Of a stretch of DNA of 64,000 bases, positions 12,764-23,889 are shown piece after piece. The notes below the pieces were generated by a model. That model made no database searches. It worked only from the letters and a program-made list of their open reading frames with translations, and had not been told where the DNA came from. How positions within the stretch are numbered: the stretch's first letter is position 1; each line of letters opens with the position of its first letter. This DNA comes from Coptis chinensis. Its lineage: Eukaryota > Streptophyta > Magnoliopsida > Ranunculales > Ranunculaceae. Where the stretch lies: NCBI GenBank assembly GCA_015680905.1, contig CM027380.1:18618001-18682000 (forward strand), in the 5' to 3' direction. The position numbers and the translations under genes are program-made.

Positions 12764-13874
12764 TCATCCTCTTTATATAGGCAAGATGCCCGCGCCTCCC
12801 GCTCTCCCGTGTAAGTATTGCCAAAGTATACATTCTGTTTCTCTTTTAGTAATGCACTTAATCAAATATATACTAATGAACTTCACCTAATTAAGAGCCT
12901 TGGTTGTTACAAGTATACCTTCTAAATTAAGCACACATATCTGGTTAATTAAGCACACATATCTCCATGAAACTATGAACTTCCTACAGTACAACAACTG
13001 ATCGAGTGTCCAAACCTGGTCTTCCTTGTTGTCCAAACCTGAACTAGGAATTATGAATGACCTAACACTGGTCTCTAGTTTTTTTTTTGTGAGAGTAGAC
13101 TCTAGTATTTAGCTTACAAAAAAATTTAATTTGTTTATAACCTTTTCCAAGTATGTGGAATGAAGGAACATATATGAAAGAAGTAATCTGAACAATCTTT
13201 CGTGAGAAGCATCTGTTTTGATTTTTTACAATGCTATTTTCTATTGTTGAGGAACCTTCTTCCTTAAGTTGTATGTCACATTGTTGTGTACTACTAAGTA
13301 GGGAAGGTGGCCAAGAAACTTCTCATTTTGTTATTTCGACTTCCGAGCGGGGCAGAGGCCTCAAATACGGGGCCACTCTCTAATGGCATATTGGTCATAA
13401 GCAAGGTTCAAAACCAATAATAACAAGTAGCATCTTGAGCTATCTAGACTCTAGACAAAGAATGAGGAAAATAATTTTATTTTCCCATTTATATAGCAAA
13501 AGAAATCCTCTTTTATTACTTACACATCGCTTTCAGTTGGGATGAGGCGATAATTAATATATCCAGTGCAGTGTTATACTACTATAACAACCTCTTTCAA
13601 GCCTTGGTCATGCCTAATATATATTCAACATCAATAATTGTCACCTATGCTGATTTCTTTTGCTCTAGACGTCTGCTTCCCCGCAAGATGATCTCCGACA
13701 TTGCATTCCGTGATAGCTTAGATATTACGCTTTTTCGTGGTCCTTGGTTTTGTACTCATTGTTGCAAGGAGTTACAAACACATCTAGTTGAACGTTCCCA
13801 TCGTGAATTGTGCGGTTTGCTTACCTTAGTATGTCCATTAATTCTTATCAGCTTCTTTACATATCTGACATGAT
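12764..13874. other. Spacer between copia element and solo LTR
   Basis: No recognisable gene. It contains a 100-residue plus-strand open frame (13571-13873) without any motif or splice context that I can support. Confidence 0.4.
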
Positions 13875-14731
13875 ACTTATGTTGTATGCAGATAAAAGAA
13901 AACAATAGAAGACAAGGACAGAATAACAGGTAATAACCAAGGCGCGGATTAGGCTGTCCTTAAGGAAAGATTTCGCCCCTTCCAATGGTGCAGAAAGGCA
14001 ACAAGCATGCGTCTTCCTCACAGGATTCAATGGTTAACAGCAGTCTAACTTTGCACTAGAATAGACTACCCTCTAGAACAGCAATATAACTCTCTCTGGC
14101 GGCTGACAGGAAGAAGAGAAGAAGATTGAAGCAATAAAGACTTATCTGTTTCGTGTAGGTTAGAGAAGGGTGTAGCACGACTTCAACAACTTCTGTTTTG
14201 CTGGTTCTATAGTGGCAAAGATGCACGACTTCCCTCGGCTTGATATCGAGGCAAGAGCAAAGACACAAGTTCTATCTCTCTGCGTCCTCTCTCTCTCTCT
14301 GTAATTGATCCCCTCTATAGACACAGCAGTGTTTATATAGAGGTGATCCGGTTACCAGATGGGAGAAGGAAACCTCACAAAGTCGGTTTCACAAAACCAA
14401 CTTGGAGTAGAACTCTAGCAAACCGAAACTTGCTGCAACACTAAAAAACCAGTTTAGGGAATAGGTAAACCACTACCCACTAGACAACCAGCCCAAGCCC
14501 AAGCCCACGTCACGACACGACTCGGCTCGGTTCGGTTGCGGGGCGGGCGGGCGCGCGCGTGTGTGGCTTTGGGTGAGTCCTCCCTCCTAACACAAAAGCA
14601 TTTGTACCCTAAGGGCACGCCCTTATGCTAGAGGTTCACCTCAAATACCTCACTACCTAGTGGTGGTTCACCAATGTGGGACTAAACAACACACAAGTAT
14701 TTGAAATACACATGAAGATTCCAACAACTTA
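13875..14731 (-). mobile_element. Solo LTR of the same copia family (847 bp)
   Basis: The LTR spans 13880-14726 and is flanked by a perfect TSD, actta (13875-13879 and 14727-14731). Terminal sequences match the LTRs at 7501 and 12402 (minus sense start TGTTGGAATC). It is the longest of the three copies and shows what the other two have lost, including a CT-rich block near 14285. No internal element sequence adjoins it. Confidence 0.92.
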
Positions 14732-15257
14732 GAGCTTGAAATTGGAAATAGATTGGTAGACTTCCATCTAATAAGGTTCCTAACACCCTCTGAGTCAATT
14801 GTTGGAATCACCACTAGGAAGTAACATTCCGAAGCAAAATGGGGAATCTAACCGAACCACCACTCACCCTTGGGCCGACCCTCCCCGGTGTAGATGTTTT
14901 TCCCCATAGGATATAACATAGATTCGATCAAAATAATAACTACATATGAAGTTATGTAGTTATGTGAATTTGCAACATCGAAAAAGTGGGTTGGTGCAAG
15001 GTCTTTAAAAGGGCATCCGTGAGCATAGTAAAAGACTGAAAGATAACTTGGTTTGGTAGTCCGTAGAGGTATGAATCACATTGAGAGAATGTACAGGTCG
15101 AAAAACATATGAATGTGATGAATCCCGAAGTTACTTGAGAGACTATGATGATGCAAAACAAAGTTGTTTAGGAACATGATGTGTGTTTCTAACTTTCTAT
15201 AACACATTGCGGATGGTGTTCAAATCCTCGCTTTAGATTTACATTTATGTTTTACAG
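14732..15257. other. Spacer upstream of the dehydrogenase relic
   Basis: No support for the missing first exon of the dehydrogenase here. Probably its former intron or unrelated sequence. Confidence 0.4.
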
Positions 15258-16069
15258 GTCCAATGAGGTTAATTCAGGCCGCCGTGCCTCACATGGCGAC
15301 TAGGAGAAAGGGAAAGATAGTAAATATTGGAAGTGTTAGCTTTGGCTCCTGGACCACGGGCGGGTGCTTACTCTGCTTCCAAAGTCGCTCTTCATGCCTT
15401 AATCGACAAACTTAAGGTTTCAATGCTTTCTCCCTTGTTTATTCTTTACCTCAAAAGATTTTAAATATATCTCATGTGGTTGTATTTATTAACTTCTCTC
15501 AGCAGTATCTTCATACTTATTTTCCCTCAATTCATAACAGTCCTCTCATCCTCCTCGACTAATTGGTCCATGTAAGGTCCCACCAATTCTGTTTGCAGAT
15601 ATAGGATCTTATCTTTTGAGATGTTCTCAAGATTATGAACTTTGTCTAGTCTATAGTTTATCTTTGTAGTCCAAAAATCTTTTCTATTCTTGAATTTTTA
15701 GATCGATATAGGTTGCACAAACATATGTTTGCAGATTGAACCTTGAACTTTTGGAATCGATGTAATTAGTGTGGTTCTCGGGGCAGTAAAACAAATTTAG
15801 CTACTACTTCCGCGAGCTAGATACAAGCGGATGCCTGAGTGGAGGCTTTATAAACCATTTAATGATGTCATTCATTCAAGAGCCACCCTGTCACACAATA
15901 ATGTGAATGCTACCACAATTGAAGAGTTCGCTAAAAGACAGTTGACGCTGCTCAAAAAAAATCCATCGGCATGGTTCACGATGGTCAAGATTCCACAGTT
16001 TCGCTATCCCCAGATCACCTGCCACTTTCTATAAGAGATTTTATCCTTAGCAAGGCTATGAAATGTTAA
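15258..16069 (+). pseudogene. Short-chain dehydrogenase/reductase relic (plant AYR1-like)
   Basis: Two exon-like segments match the C-terminal two thirds of plant NADPH-dependent 1-acyldihydroxyacetone-phosphate reductase-like SDR proteins. The first (15258-15416, acceptor tttacag, donor AAG|GTTTC) encodes PMRLIQAAVPHMATRRKGKI, the catalytic-Ser strand NIGSVS and, after a frame shift, the YSASK active-site motif. The second (15735-16069, acceptor tttgcag) begins with GIDVISVV, has an in-frame TAG just after the AVKQI segment, then reads MPEWRLYKPF and EEFAKRQ, shifts frame again near FTMV, and ends KAMKC-stop. The exon with the NADP-binding GxxxGxG motif is absent. Frame shifts, a stop and a missing cofactor fold make it a pseudogene. 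The solo copia LTR lies about 0.5 kb upstream. Confidence 0.85.
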
Positions 16070-16558
16070 AGCCTCCCTCGGTTTGTCGCCTAAAGCGAAG
16101 GTTAAGCTTTATAGTTTCTAAATGGTCGTTTAATTACAAAATAAGTTCATGCGTTTTATTTAGTACTTGATTTTATTTCTTTTATGTATTAGAACATCCT
16201 AAGAAGTGTTATATACTTGTATCTATGGTTTTTGGGAAAGTGCAAGTAGTTAATTTCTTTGGTAGCATCTTGAAAGTTTACCAGTGGAAACTTGATTGGC
16301 TATCAGTGTGTAGTGCAATTTTAAATAGATTGTTTGGTATGCATATTTTGTACCTACCATAAAATGCAAAAGGAAGAAAATTGGTTCATAAATCACAATC
16401 AGATTATTGAATTAACATAAGCCGACAAGTTGAATTGTGTATTCATCTTATATGCATATTTTGAGTTATGAATGGATGATCACCGATTGTTCATTTGGAT
16501 ATCTGCATTGGATCTATCTTTCAACTTTCAACTTTCACTTTCGCATGGACAACCACAC
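16070..16558. other. Downstream flank of the dehydrogenase relic
   Basis: AT-rich, probably the old 3' untranslated region followed by unrelated DNA. Nothing else seen. Confidence 0.5.
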
Positions 16559-17250
16559 CGTCACACCCCAAATTTTTGTTTTGAAAAGATAACACACAGA
16601 ACTTACTTTTTATGTTTTACAAAAATACTCAATCTCATTCTAAGTGAACGAAAACTAGGTTAGAACACACCGCATTTAAACTCATTTCTGACGACCTGCT
16701 TTCTGCCACCAAACTTCCGGGACGTCATAATTAATTCCACAGGCCTCGAATGCGATGAGGCTAATTGGAATAGAAAGAAGACTTCCAAATCTTACTCTTT
16801 TATGTTTTATAAAAAAATCTAACTCTCACCTTAACTATTTTAAAACTGGACTTGAACACAGTGCACAGAAACTGATTTCTGACGCACTGTTTTCTGTCAA
16901 CCAAACTTCCAAACATTATATCTACCACCACAGACCTCGGAATGCGACAAGGCCAATTGGGTTGGAAAACAGACACATAAAACTTATTTTTTCATGTTTT
17001 GACGAGAGTTTGAATCTAACTCTAACTATGTGAAAACTCGATTCCAAACCAGACACAGACTGGATTTCTGCAATCAGAAAATTTTGACAGGCTAACTTAC
17101 GAACACCGTAACCATATCCACAAACCTCGCAATGCAACGAGGTCAATTGGGTTGAAAAGCAGACTTTCAGACCTTACTTTTTCGTGTTTTCAAAAAAAAA
17201 ACTAGTTCAAACTCTAACTAAACCAAAATTGAGCTCGAAATCATACCAGC
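16559..17250. repeat. Degenerate ~200-bp tandem repeat, about 3.3 copies
   Basis: Units start near 16600, 16793, 16980 and 17175, each opening with a cttactttttcatgtttt-like segment. The shared order in the first three is: that segment, ctaactctaac(t/c), a gatttctg(a/c) block with a ctgNtttctg block, accaaacttccgaac, and cacagacctcgNaatgcgacNaggNcaattggg. The fourth copy is partial. The array is preceded by cgtcacaccccaaattttt (16559), which resembles the reverse complement of the gypsy LTR end at 6930-6947. The array may therefore be part of a truncated minus-strand gypsy LTR; I did not find the other end. Open frames at 16755-17033 and 16922-17146 are shadows of the repeat. Confidence 0.8.
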
Positions 17251-17692
17251 GCTAACTTTTCTTAAAATTTCAGCAAATCTATTCTTACATTCAATAATGT
17301 TTTCACACCAGTTATAGCTATACCGAACTTTTACATACTCATAAGAATCAAAGATTTAAATATATATTAAGGGCTTCCAAATAATCAATGCCCTACAGAC
17401 CACCAACGACAATACAAGCAAACCCATATATACCAGAGTGTAAAGAGAATCCATGTCAGACCAGAAGTAAAACTATACTCACATGTAATCCATTCCTTGG
17501 ATCTATATGGACACACTTTTTCTTGGATTTTATAACTGTTTTGTACTTTTGTAGAATCTATATTATGACAGTCCATTTATGCTCACCTTTCATTATTTGA
17601 ATAGTATGTTATTCCACCTGTAGCCATCAAGTAAATCAAACAGTACCAAGTATCTAATATCATCAGTCTCAGAAAAGTCTTGAAGCTACCAA
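17251..17692. other. Non-coding spacer
   Basis: No gene or repeat recognised. Confidence 0.4.
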
Positions 17693-18143
17693 TATATCAA
17701 ATATCATTAATGACCGAAAAATGCTTGAAGCTATTAAACCTTAAGCTTAAGGTTATAACTTCATTCTGAACATAAAAGCCCGCCCAAATTCTGACATATA
17801 AAGTCGAACCAAGTCAAACAAAAACCAACAGGTATCACTACACATGCCTAGCTATACAAACATACCTACACATAAAACAAAAAGCCTTGGTGCCAATATA
17901 TATCACCTTCTTAACAATAATACCATCAAAATAGTAGTATGTAAGTTAAATTTCTAACCCATACAGTCTTTAATTTACTAACAGTCTTTACTAAAATCCA
18001 AAATCTAAGTATATAAGAAAGACTTCTAAATCCTTACGCATCAAAACTTCAAGTCTATGATGACTAACTGTTAACAACTAATATGTATTTTACCCAACAA
18101 ATCAAATATATAAAAACAAAAATTTGGTGACAGAAGTTCATTA
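17693..18143. repeat. Direct duplication, copy 1 (~450 bp)
   Basis: Nearly identical to 18975-19425, with only scattered substitutions and 1-3 base indels over the whole length. It begins tatatcaaatatcattaatg and ends ttggtgacagaagt. No open frame, no terminal inverted repeat and no TG..CA ends, so it is not an obvious LTR. Copy 2 ends about 320 bases upstream of the LRR receptor start codon. Confidence 0.9.
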
Positions 18144-18574
18144 GTAACGCATGCTCTTTATGGCGATCCAGATAACTAACATTCTTGTTTCGTCAGATTT
18201 CCAGTAAAATCAAAGAACCAATTTGTTAATAAAAATATATTTTAATTAATATCAAGATAAAAATACTGTTTAGAGTTTAGGCTACTCACTTTGTTAATCC
18301 AAAAAGAAAATCGACCGTCGGCGCGTTAAGTGATCGAGCCATCTTCTCCCATTTTTTTCTTTTTCTTTTTCTTTTTCCTTTTTCTTTTCCTCCTCAACCC
18401 TCTCAAGCGTACGTCTCTCTTTTCTTCATTTCTTTTGTATATCCAAACCCCCAACAATAGGAAAAGGTTTTAACCGTACCCCCTCTCTTATTTCTAGCAA
18501 CTACTTATCCTTCCAGCAACTACTCATCCCACTTTGTAGGTTTTTATGTTTCTATTTTTTTTTTAATTTTTTAA

Positions 18575-18614
<40 letters not shown>

Positions 18615-18974
18615 TAATTTTATATATATTTAATTAAAGAAGAGAATAAAAATAGGAGTGTTATACACACATACTCCATAACCCGACGGTCAAAATCATG
18701 TCAGCGTGGCAAGACAACGATTGATGACTAACCAAACTCCAACGATAAATCACTTGTTTGCGTAGCTAGGCACGCCTTCTTCCTGCTCTTCTTTCTCTGT
18801 TTTCAAAAATTCCAGTGGCCCGATTTATATGAATTGGTTACAAATACACTGAACAAGATCATCATATCTTAGGTATGCAATGCATTTTCCTCCACGTACA
18901 ATTGAAGTCATACGCTTTGCTCAAATCAAGTTACCTGCTATTCCATTTTTTGTTTTTTTTTGATGATACGAAGC
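18144..18974. other. Spacer between the two duplicated blocks
   Basis: Contains a pyrimidine-rich run at about 18350-18425 and a pure ATT microsatellite at about 18576-18615 (13-14 units). It has cttctc-rich, leader-like sequence but no coding region that I can support. Confidence 0.6.
18576..18615. repeat. (ATT)n microsatellite
   Basis: About thirteen uninterrupted ATT units. Confidence 0.9.
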
Positions 18975-19425
18975 TATATCAAATATCATTAATGACCGAA
19001 AAATGCTTGAAGCTATTAAACCTTAAGCTTAAGTTTATAACTTCATTCTGAACATAAAAGCCCGCCCAAATTCTGACATATAAAGTCAGACCAAGTCAAA
19101 CAAAAACCAACAGGTATCACTACACATGCCTAGTTATACAAACATAGCTACACATAAAACAAAAAGCCTTGGTGCCAATATATATCACCTTCTAAACAAT
19201 AATACCATCGAAATAGTAGTATGTAAGTTAAATTTCTAACCTATACATAGTCTTTAATTTACTAACAGTCTTTACTAAAATCCAAAAATCTAAGTATATA
19301 GGAAAGACTTCTAAATCCTTACGCATCAAAACTTAAGTCTATAATTGACTAACTTTTAACAACTAATATGTATTTTACCCAACAAATCAAATATATAAAA
19401 ACAAAAACTTGGTGACAGAAGTGTT
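18975..19425. repeat. Direct duplication, copy 2 (~450 bp)
   Basis: Second copy of the block at 17693-18143, same orientation, offset about 1,282 bases. It sits just upstream of the LRR receptor gene and may contribute promoter sequence; that is inference. Confidence 0.9.
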
Positions 19426-19751
19426 CATTAATTAGAAACTAAAACAAACCGTTGAAACTTTTAATTGGCCATGTAGACTATGGGGATAATTATGTGGATT
19501 TTGTTACCACTCCCTCAATACATATATGTTTATTGAATGCACAGTGTTAATTCAAACGTTGCACCTTAAGTAAGTTCTCTCTACTCTTTTCTTCACTTCT
19601 TCTTCACTTCATTTATTAATCTCTCTCTCTACTCCTTCAACACTCTTCTTCTTCACCATCACCACCAACAACAAAAAAGATCCAAACTTTGTTACACAAC
19701 GTTCCACTCAATCTGCCGGCTTTCCATTTTACCACGGTAGCTGAAGCCGAT
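19426..19751 (+). promoter_or_regulatory. Upstream and leader region of the LRR receptor gene
   Basis: Non-coding. The last 180 bases are rich in CT and CTT (ctctctctctactcc, cttcttcttcacc), typical of plant 5' leaders. No specific TATA box or factor site can be assigned with confidence. Confidence 0.4.
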
Positions 19752-22700
19752 ATGGCTCTTAAATTTATTATATTTTTATTTTTGTTGTTCACCATTTCAT
19801 TTAGTGGTTCAATTCTTGTGAAGGAGGGAGAATCAGACATTGGATGTCTCTTGGCATTTAAACGAGACATCCAAAACGCCCCTCAAGTATTTGATACTTG
19901 GGTTGGGAACTTCACTCGGTGTCCATACAGTTGGCACGGAATCGACTGTAACTATGGGAACTTCTCAGTAATTGGGGTCACATTGGAAGGTCTGGGTTTG
20001 GTGGGGGAGGTAAACTTGAGCGCACTTACTGGGTTGAGAATGCTTAGGAGTTTAAGCATGGCTAGGAACCAGCTGAGTGGACAGCCATTCCTTGGAGTAG
20101 GCGCACCCAGCTTTTGGAGTTTAGAGTCCTTGGACCTCAGTTCGAATAGGTTCTCAGGTAAATATTTATTTTGAATTTCATAAAATCTATAGCAACAAAT
20201 AGGAAAGTACATATATTTATATGTTAGAGAAATTAAGCTCGGCACATACGTGTCCAGTCAGTACTCAGTAGTCACAACCCACTTGCTTAGAATTAACATA
20301 ACATTTATGTTAGGATTATTAAGCATATGGTCCTACTTTTTACTATGAAATTAGCATTTGGTGTAGTGAATCGAAAACTAGAATTGGTTCCTATTTTTAA
20401 TAGTTATCGACAGGATAGTGAACTAAATGTTTAATCTATAAAATGCCTTCCTTGCTATAATACATACCTAACATTAAGTAAACCCATTTCAAAGAACAAA
20501 TGTCTACCAATTAGTGGTTGATATACCGTCTGAATAGTAACAATAAATTTGATGCTAACGCCGATCCACTCGCTAAGTTTTAAACTTTTTTTTATAGATT
20601 AAGTTTTAAACTAAATGGGCAATAAATCGAATAAGCAAGCTTTTGATTGTTAACATTGGTTTAACAAAATTGAATCTACGATCAGTGGTACCATCTCATG
20701 TCAACTTTCATAGTATCATTCACTGTACGACTTTTAGAAGGGTGATTTTGGACACACCTATAAAAACACTCCCATACCCCATAACTAACTTAAGTTTTTG
20801 TCGTACCTATAGTTTGGGATTTCAGAATTTTTGGAATCCCGAAAAATACAAATCTAAAAACCGAAATTCATCAAATTTCGACTCTATTATATTTGGAATT
20901 TCGATTGTTTTCGGAATCATCAATAATTCAATTCTATATTCTGAATTCCGGTTTTTAAAAAAACCGAAATATTGGGAGGAATTCGGACGTTTCATCACGA
21001 ACACTGGTCATACCCCAATAACCACTACAATCCAATAATATCTCCCAAATTAATTTTGGGTATTTCTAATAAGGGCAAAATGATTAAACTAAAGAAAAAA
21101 ATAACAATACGCTTTTTGGGTATTCGTTATTTTGATCGAAAGAAGAAATTAATAACACTTTTTTCTTTTGATTAACACAAAGAAGAAGAAGATGAACACG
21201 TCTTTTTCAATTACAAGTGAAGAACCTAGATTATCTAGGGTATAGTACGTATGGAGTCCCACGATGTATATTAAATAAATGGCTTGTTTTGTCTTTAGTA
21301 CACCTAATAAAAAAAATAGTAATTTAGGAATCTAAATGTGTCTAAAATTATTTAATTTATTTATTTTAAAGTTGGGGTAAGGGAGTGTTTTTATCGGTGT
21401 GCCCAAGATCACCATTTTAGAATAATAACACATTTTTTTTTAAAAATATTTCGAGAGTTAAGACAAACTCACACCGGTTACATTGAAGGACCCTAGCCTA
21501 AAGGCTTATATTGCCCGAATGGCTCATCAACCCCGAAAGGAACCTAGCTCGAATGCTCTCGCCGATGTGCCACTTTGAGTAGACCCAACTGCCTCCACCT
21601 TGTCATGAAGACTTGTTTTCGCTCCTCGCCCACCTATCGTAGCAACACCATGTCTTTAGCCCGAATGCGCCACTTTGAGTAGACCCAACCGCCTTCACCT
21701 TGTCATGGCCTTCACCTTGTCATGAAGACTTATTTTCGCTCCTCGGCCCACCTATCGTAGCAACACCATGTCTTTAGCCCAGACGCTCACTTGGCCCAAA
21801 GACCCCCATCAAATAATTACACAAGAAAGAAATCCCAACCAATACTTGGTGGAATTCGAACTTGCAACATCTCCTATGATGAGAGGGGTACACAACCATT
21901 TGAGCTAGAAGTTCTTGTGTACGCCCCTTTGATTAAACTAGATTACGCATGCAAGAAACCACTTTTATTTTGCCTTGTCACTATATTTTGTCTCCGAAGC
22001 AAAATTTCATTATTACCATTTGCGTACTCTTACCAATTTATTTAATCTATATGAAGAAAGCCCTAACAAAACCTAATTCAACAAAATGAAATTAGAACTG
22101 CACTCAAAAGTCTTTACTTGTTTTAAGTAGCGGGATACTGAATGCTTTGAATTAATTCTTTGAAAGATCGTTCTATTTTATCTGCCATTCTGTGGATTTT
22201 TGTGGATTACTTTTTTTTTTTTTTTTGTGAATTAGTTTGTCAGTTGTACTTCATCTGCAAGACTGCAAGTGCTAGTTTTTTTACATGTGGAATTGACCAG
22301 CAACTGAGCAAGTATACCTAATTATTGCTCAACAAAGACGGGCATCAGTATGTTAAATGGGAGTCAGGAATTTTAGAGTACTACTACTAACTCGATATGT
22401 GGTACAGGCGTGTTTCCTGTTATTTGGATATCAGGCTTATCAGCGACATAAATAAGCTTGCTAATGTTTGTGTCCCTTTACAGGTGCTCTGCCATTCTTA
22501 CTTCTCCGTGTGGTGGTCGAATTGGACTTGAGTAACAACCAGTTCACAGGAGCTATTCCACGAACGTTCACCATTTCCTTTTTCCTGCGAACGGTCAACC
22601 TTTCGCAGAACTATTTAACTGGGGAGTTACCTTCTCTTGGTGAATTGGTAGGTCCAGATCGATCTCTTCCGTTACAGATACTTGATGTTTCTTGTAACAA

Positions 22701-23301
22701 CATTACGGGACCGCTAACCAAATCTATAGGTTACTACCAGTCCCTAAGGACACTGAACTTGGGAAATAATGGCTTATCAGGAAAGTTACCTAGTGAGCTT
22801 AACATGCTCACGCACTTGGAGACGCTTGATTTAACGAAAAATGAGTTCAGTGGAACAATACCGCACAGTTTAAAGAGATTTCACAGTTCTTTTCATCCAG
22901 GAAACGGTATGCTGAGGTTCCCAGATTCTTCAGCTCGTGATTCTCACGGTTCTTCAAGTCATTCCATTTCCACGGAAAGAAATAATCCCCACAGTCACAA
23001 GTCTTCTCGCAGAGTAATACTAACAGTGGTGCCTGTCGTATTGGGGTCTTTCATTATTATTGGTTTGGTCTCGCTTGCTTATTGGTATCGCTTTAAAAAA
23101 TCTCAAGAAAACACTGAAGAATATCGGATACCAGGGACCGGACCGGATGGTTTGTATATCGTCACTCGTCAAACAGTGTTCCCACCAGAGTACGATCGGC
23201 CAGGGCGTCCTAGGTACCGTACCGAGTATTCCTGGGTTGATGGTCAGTTGCATGGGCGGGGTCCCTTTCGCACTACGAGTGATGATCCGTTGGGTTATTG
23301 A
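19752..23301 (+). CDS. LRR receptor-like protein, short form without kinase domain (two exons)
   Basis: Exon 1 is 19752-20157 and exon 2 is 22484-23301. Donor TCTCAG|GTAAAT and acceptor TTTACAG restore the motif NRFSG-ALPF across a phase-1 junction, and the 407-residue frame is uninterrupted. I chose the ATG at 19752 because it opens a good signal peptide (MALKFIIFLFLLFTISFSGS); the ATG at 19689 would bury it. Domains: signal peptide 1-20; LRR N-terminal cap with CPYSWHGIDC near 55-65; leucine-rich repeats to about 265 (LSNNQFTGAIP, LGNNGLSGKLP); Ser/His-rich linker; transmembrane helix about 313-335; 72-residue cytoplasmic tail. It resembles plant LRR receptor kinases of the At5g10020 type (about 1,000 residues, often catalytically inactive), but many LRRs and the whole kinase domain are missing. 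It could be a plasma-membrane receptor-like protein or a truncated gene still in frame. Expression unknown. Confidence 0.85.
20731..21422. mobile_element. Mutator-like MITE (family B) in the LRR intron
   Basis: The element spans 20740-21413 (674 bp). Its terminal inverted repeats of about 40 bases begin GGGTGATTTTGGACACACC at the left and, reversed, GGTGATCTTGGGCACACC at the right, each continuing into ataaaaacactccc. Flanking 9-mers cttttagaa (20731-20739) and attttagaa (21414-21422) match at 8 of 9, consistent with the 9-bp TSD of Mutator-like elements. No transposase is encoded. Open frames at 20643-21175 are not genes. A larger relative lies at 59638-63087. Confidence 0.87.
21423..22483. 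other. Rest of the LRR intron, repeat-derived
   Basis: After the MITE the intron contains a tandemly duplicated repeat (21565-21790) and then AT-rich intron sequence that ends in the acceptor at 22483. The 84-residue open frame at 21791-22045 has no family signal. Confidence 0.6.
21565..21790. repeat. Tandem duplication of a ~110-bp unit
   Basis: Two units, each with gccactttgagtagacccaac, a caccttgtcatgaagact(t)gttttcgctcctc segment and cacctatcgtagcaacacc. The second unit has an extra internal copy of ccttcaccttgtcatg. The segment recurs in part at 2877-2895. Confidence 0.85.
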
Positions 23302-23576
23302 AGAACGGATTGTAATGTTATTTGCAACTTCAAAATGCAGAGCAAAAGTTGAAGAAATTTTAGCAGAGGTATCAATTAAGGCTTATCAAACAAATTCGAA
23401 AAAGCGGCTTGTCTGTCAAAATAATCTTCTATTTTTTTTGCTGGTAAGTTAAATTGTATTAAAAGAAAAGTAAAAGGTATTTAGAGATGCAACATCATTC
23501 TCTAATGATCACGCCAACTCAAGCAGTCGGATATTACCATTTATAAGAATAGTAATAGTTTACAGTCACTGAAATA
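23302..23576. other. 3' flank of the LRR receptor gene
   Basis: Non-coding. Where the kinase domain would be expected in the family, no kinase motif is visible on the plus strand. Confidence 0.5.
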
Positions 23577-23884
23577 TATAGAAGGTCTAGTATGGACCTT
23601 CCCATTTGCATAGCCACCGGTTTTCCTTCACATACAACTCGTTCATTGTCACCAACAAAGCTCCAATCTTGGCTAACCTATTTGCAAGATAGTTAGCTTC
23701 TCTAAAGATGCTTTGGTGATCTTAATATCCGGACCGCATAATTGTTTCATCTTGTTTGCAATGTCCATGGTACATTTCCATTCCTAAAAGCTTGTACAAT
23801 TTGTTTGAATTGGTTTTAGATCCATAGTGTCTTTTTTTTGGAAAAACAACGCATTTGTCATGTTTTTTTTCAACAGATATAGTG
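23577..23884 (-). pseudogene. LINE-type RNase H-like domain, C-terminal fragment
   Basis: On the minus strand this reads as the tail of a plant non-LTR RNase H-like domain: an EANYLANRLAKIGAL-like segment (broken) followed by a short basic/aromatic tail (ENRWLCKW). Its N-terminal part resumes at 29931 beyond the copia element, so the two pieces are one relic split by the insertion at the tagtg target. Several stops; not functional. Confidence 0.7.
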
Positions 23885-23889
23885 TAGTG

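Noticed and set aside
13571-13873. 100-residue plus-strand open frame considered as the missing first exon of the dehydrogenase
   Set aside because: No glycine-rich NADP-binding motif and no similarity to the family.
20643-21175. Open frames of 131 and 67 residues in the LRR intron
   Set aside because: They fall in or across the end of the family-B Mutator-like MITE, which is AT-rich and non-coding.
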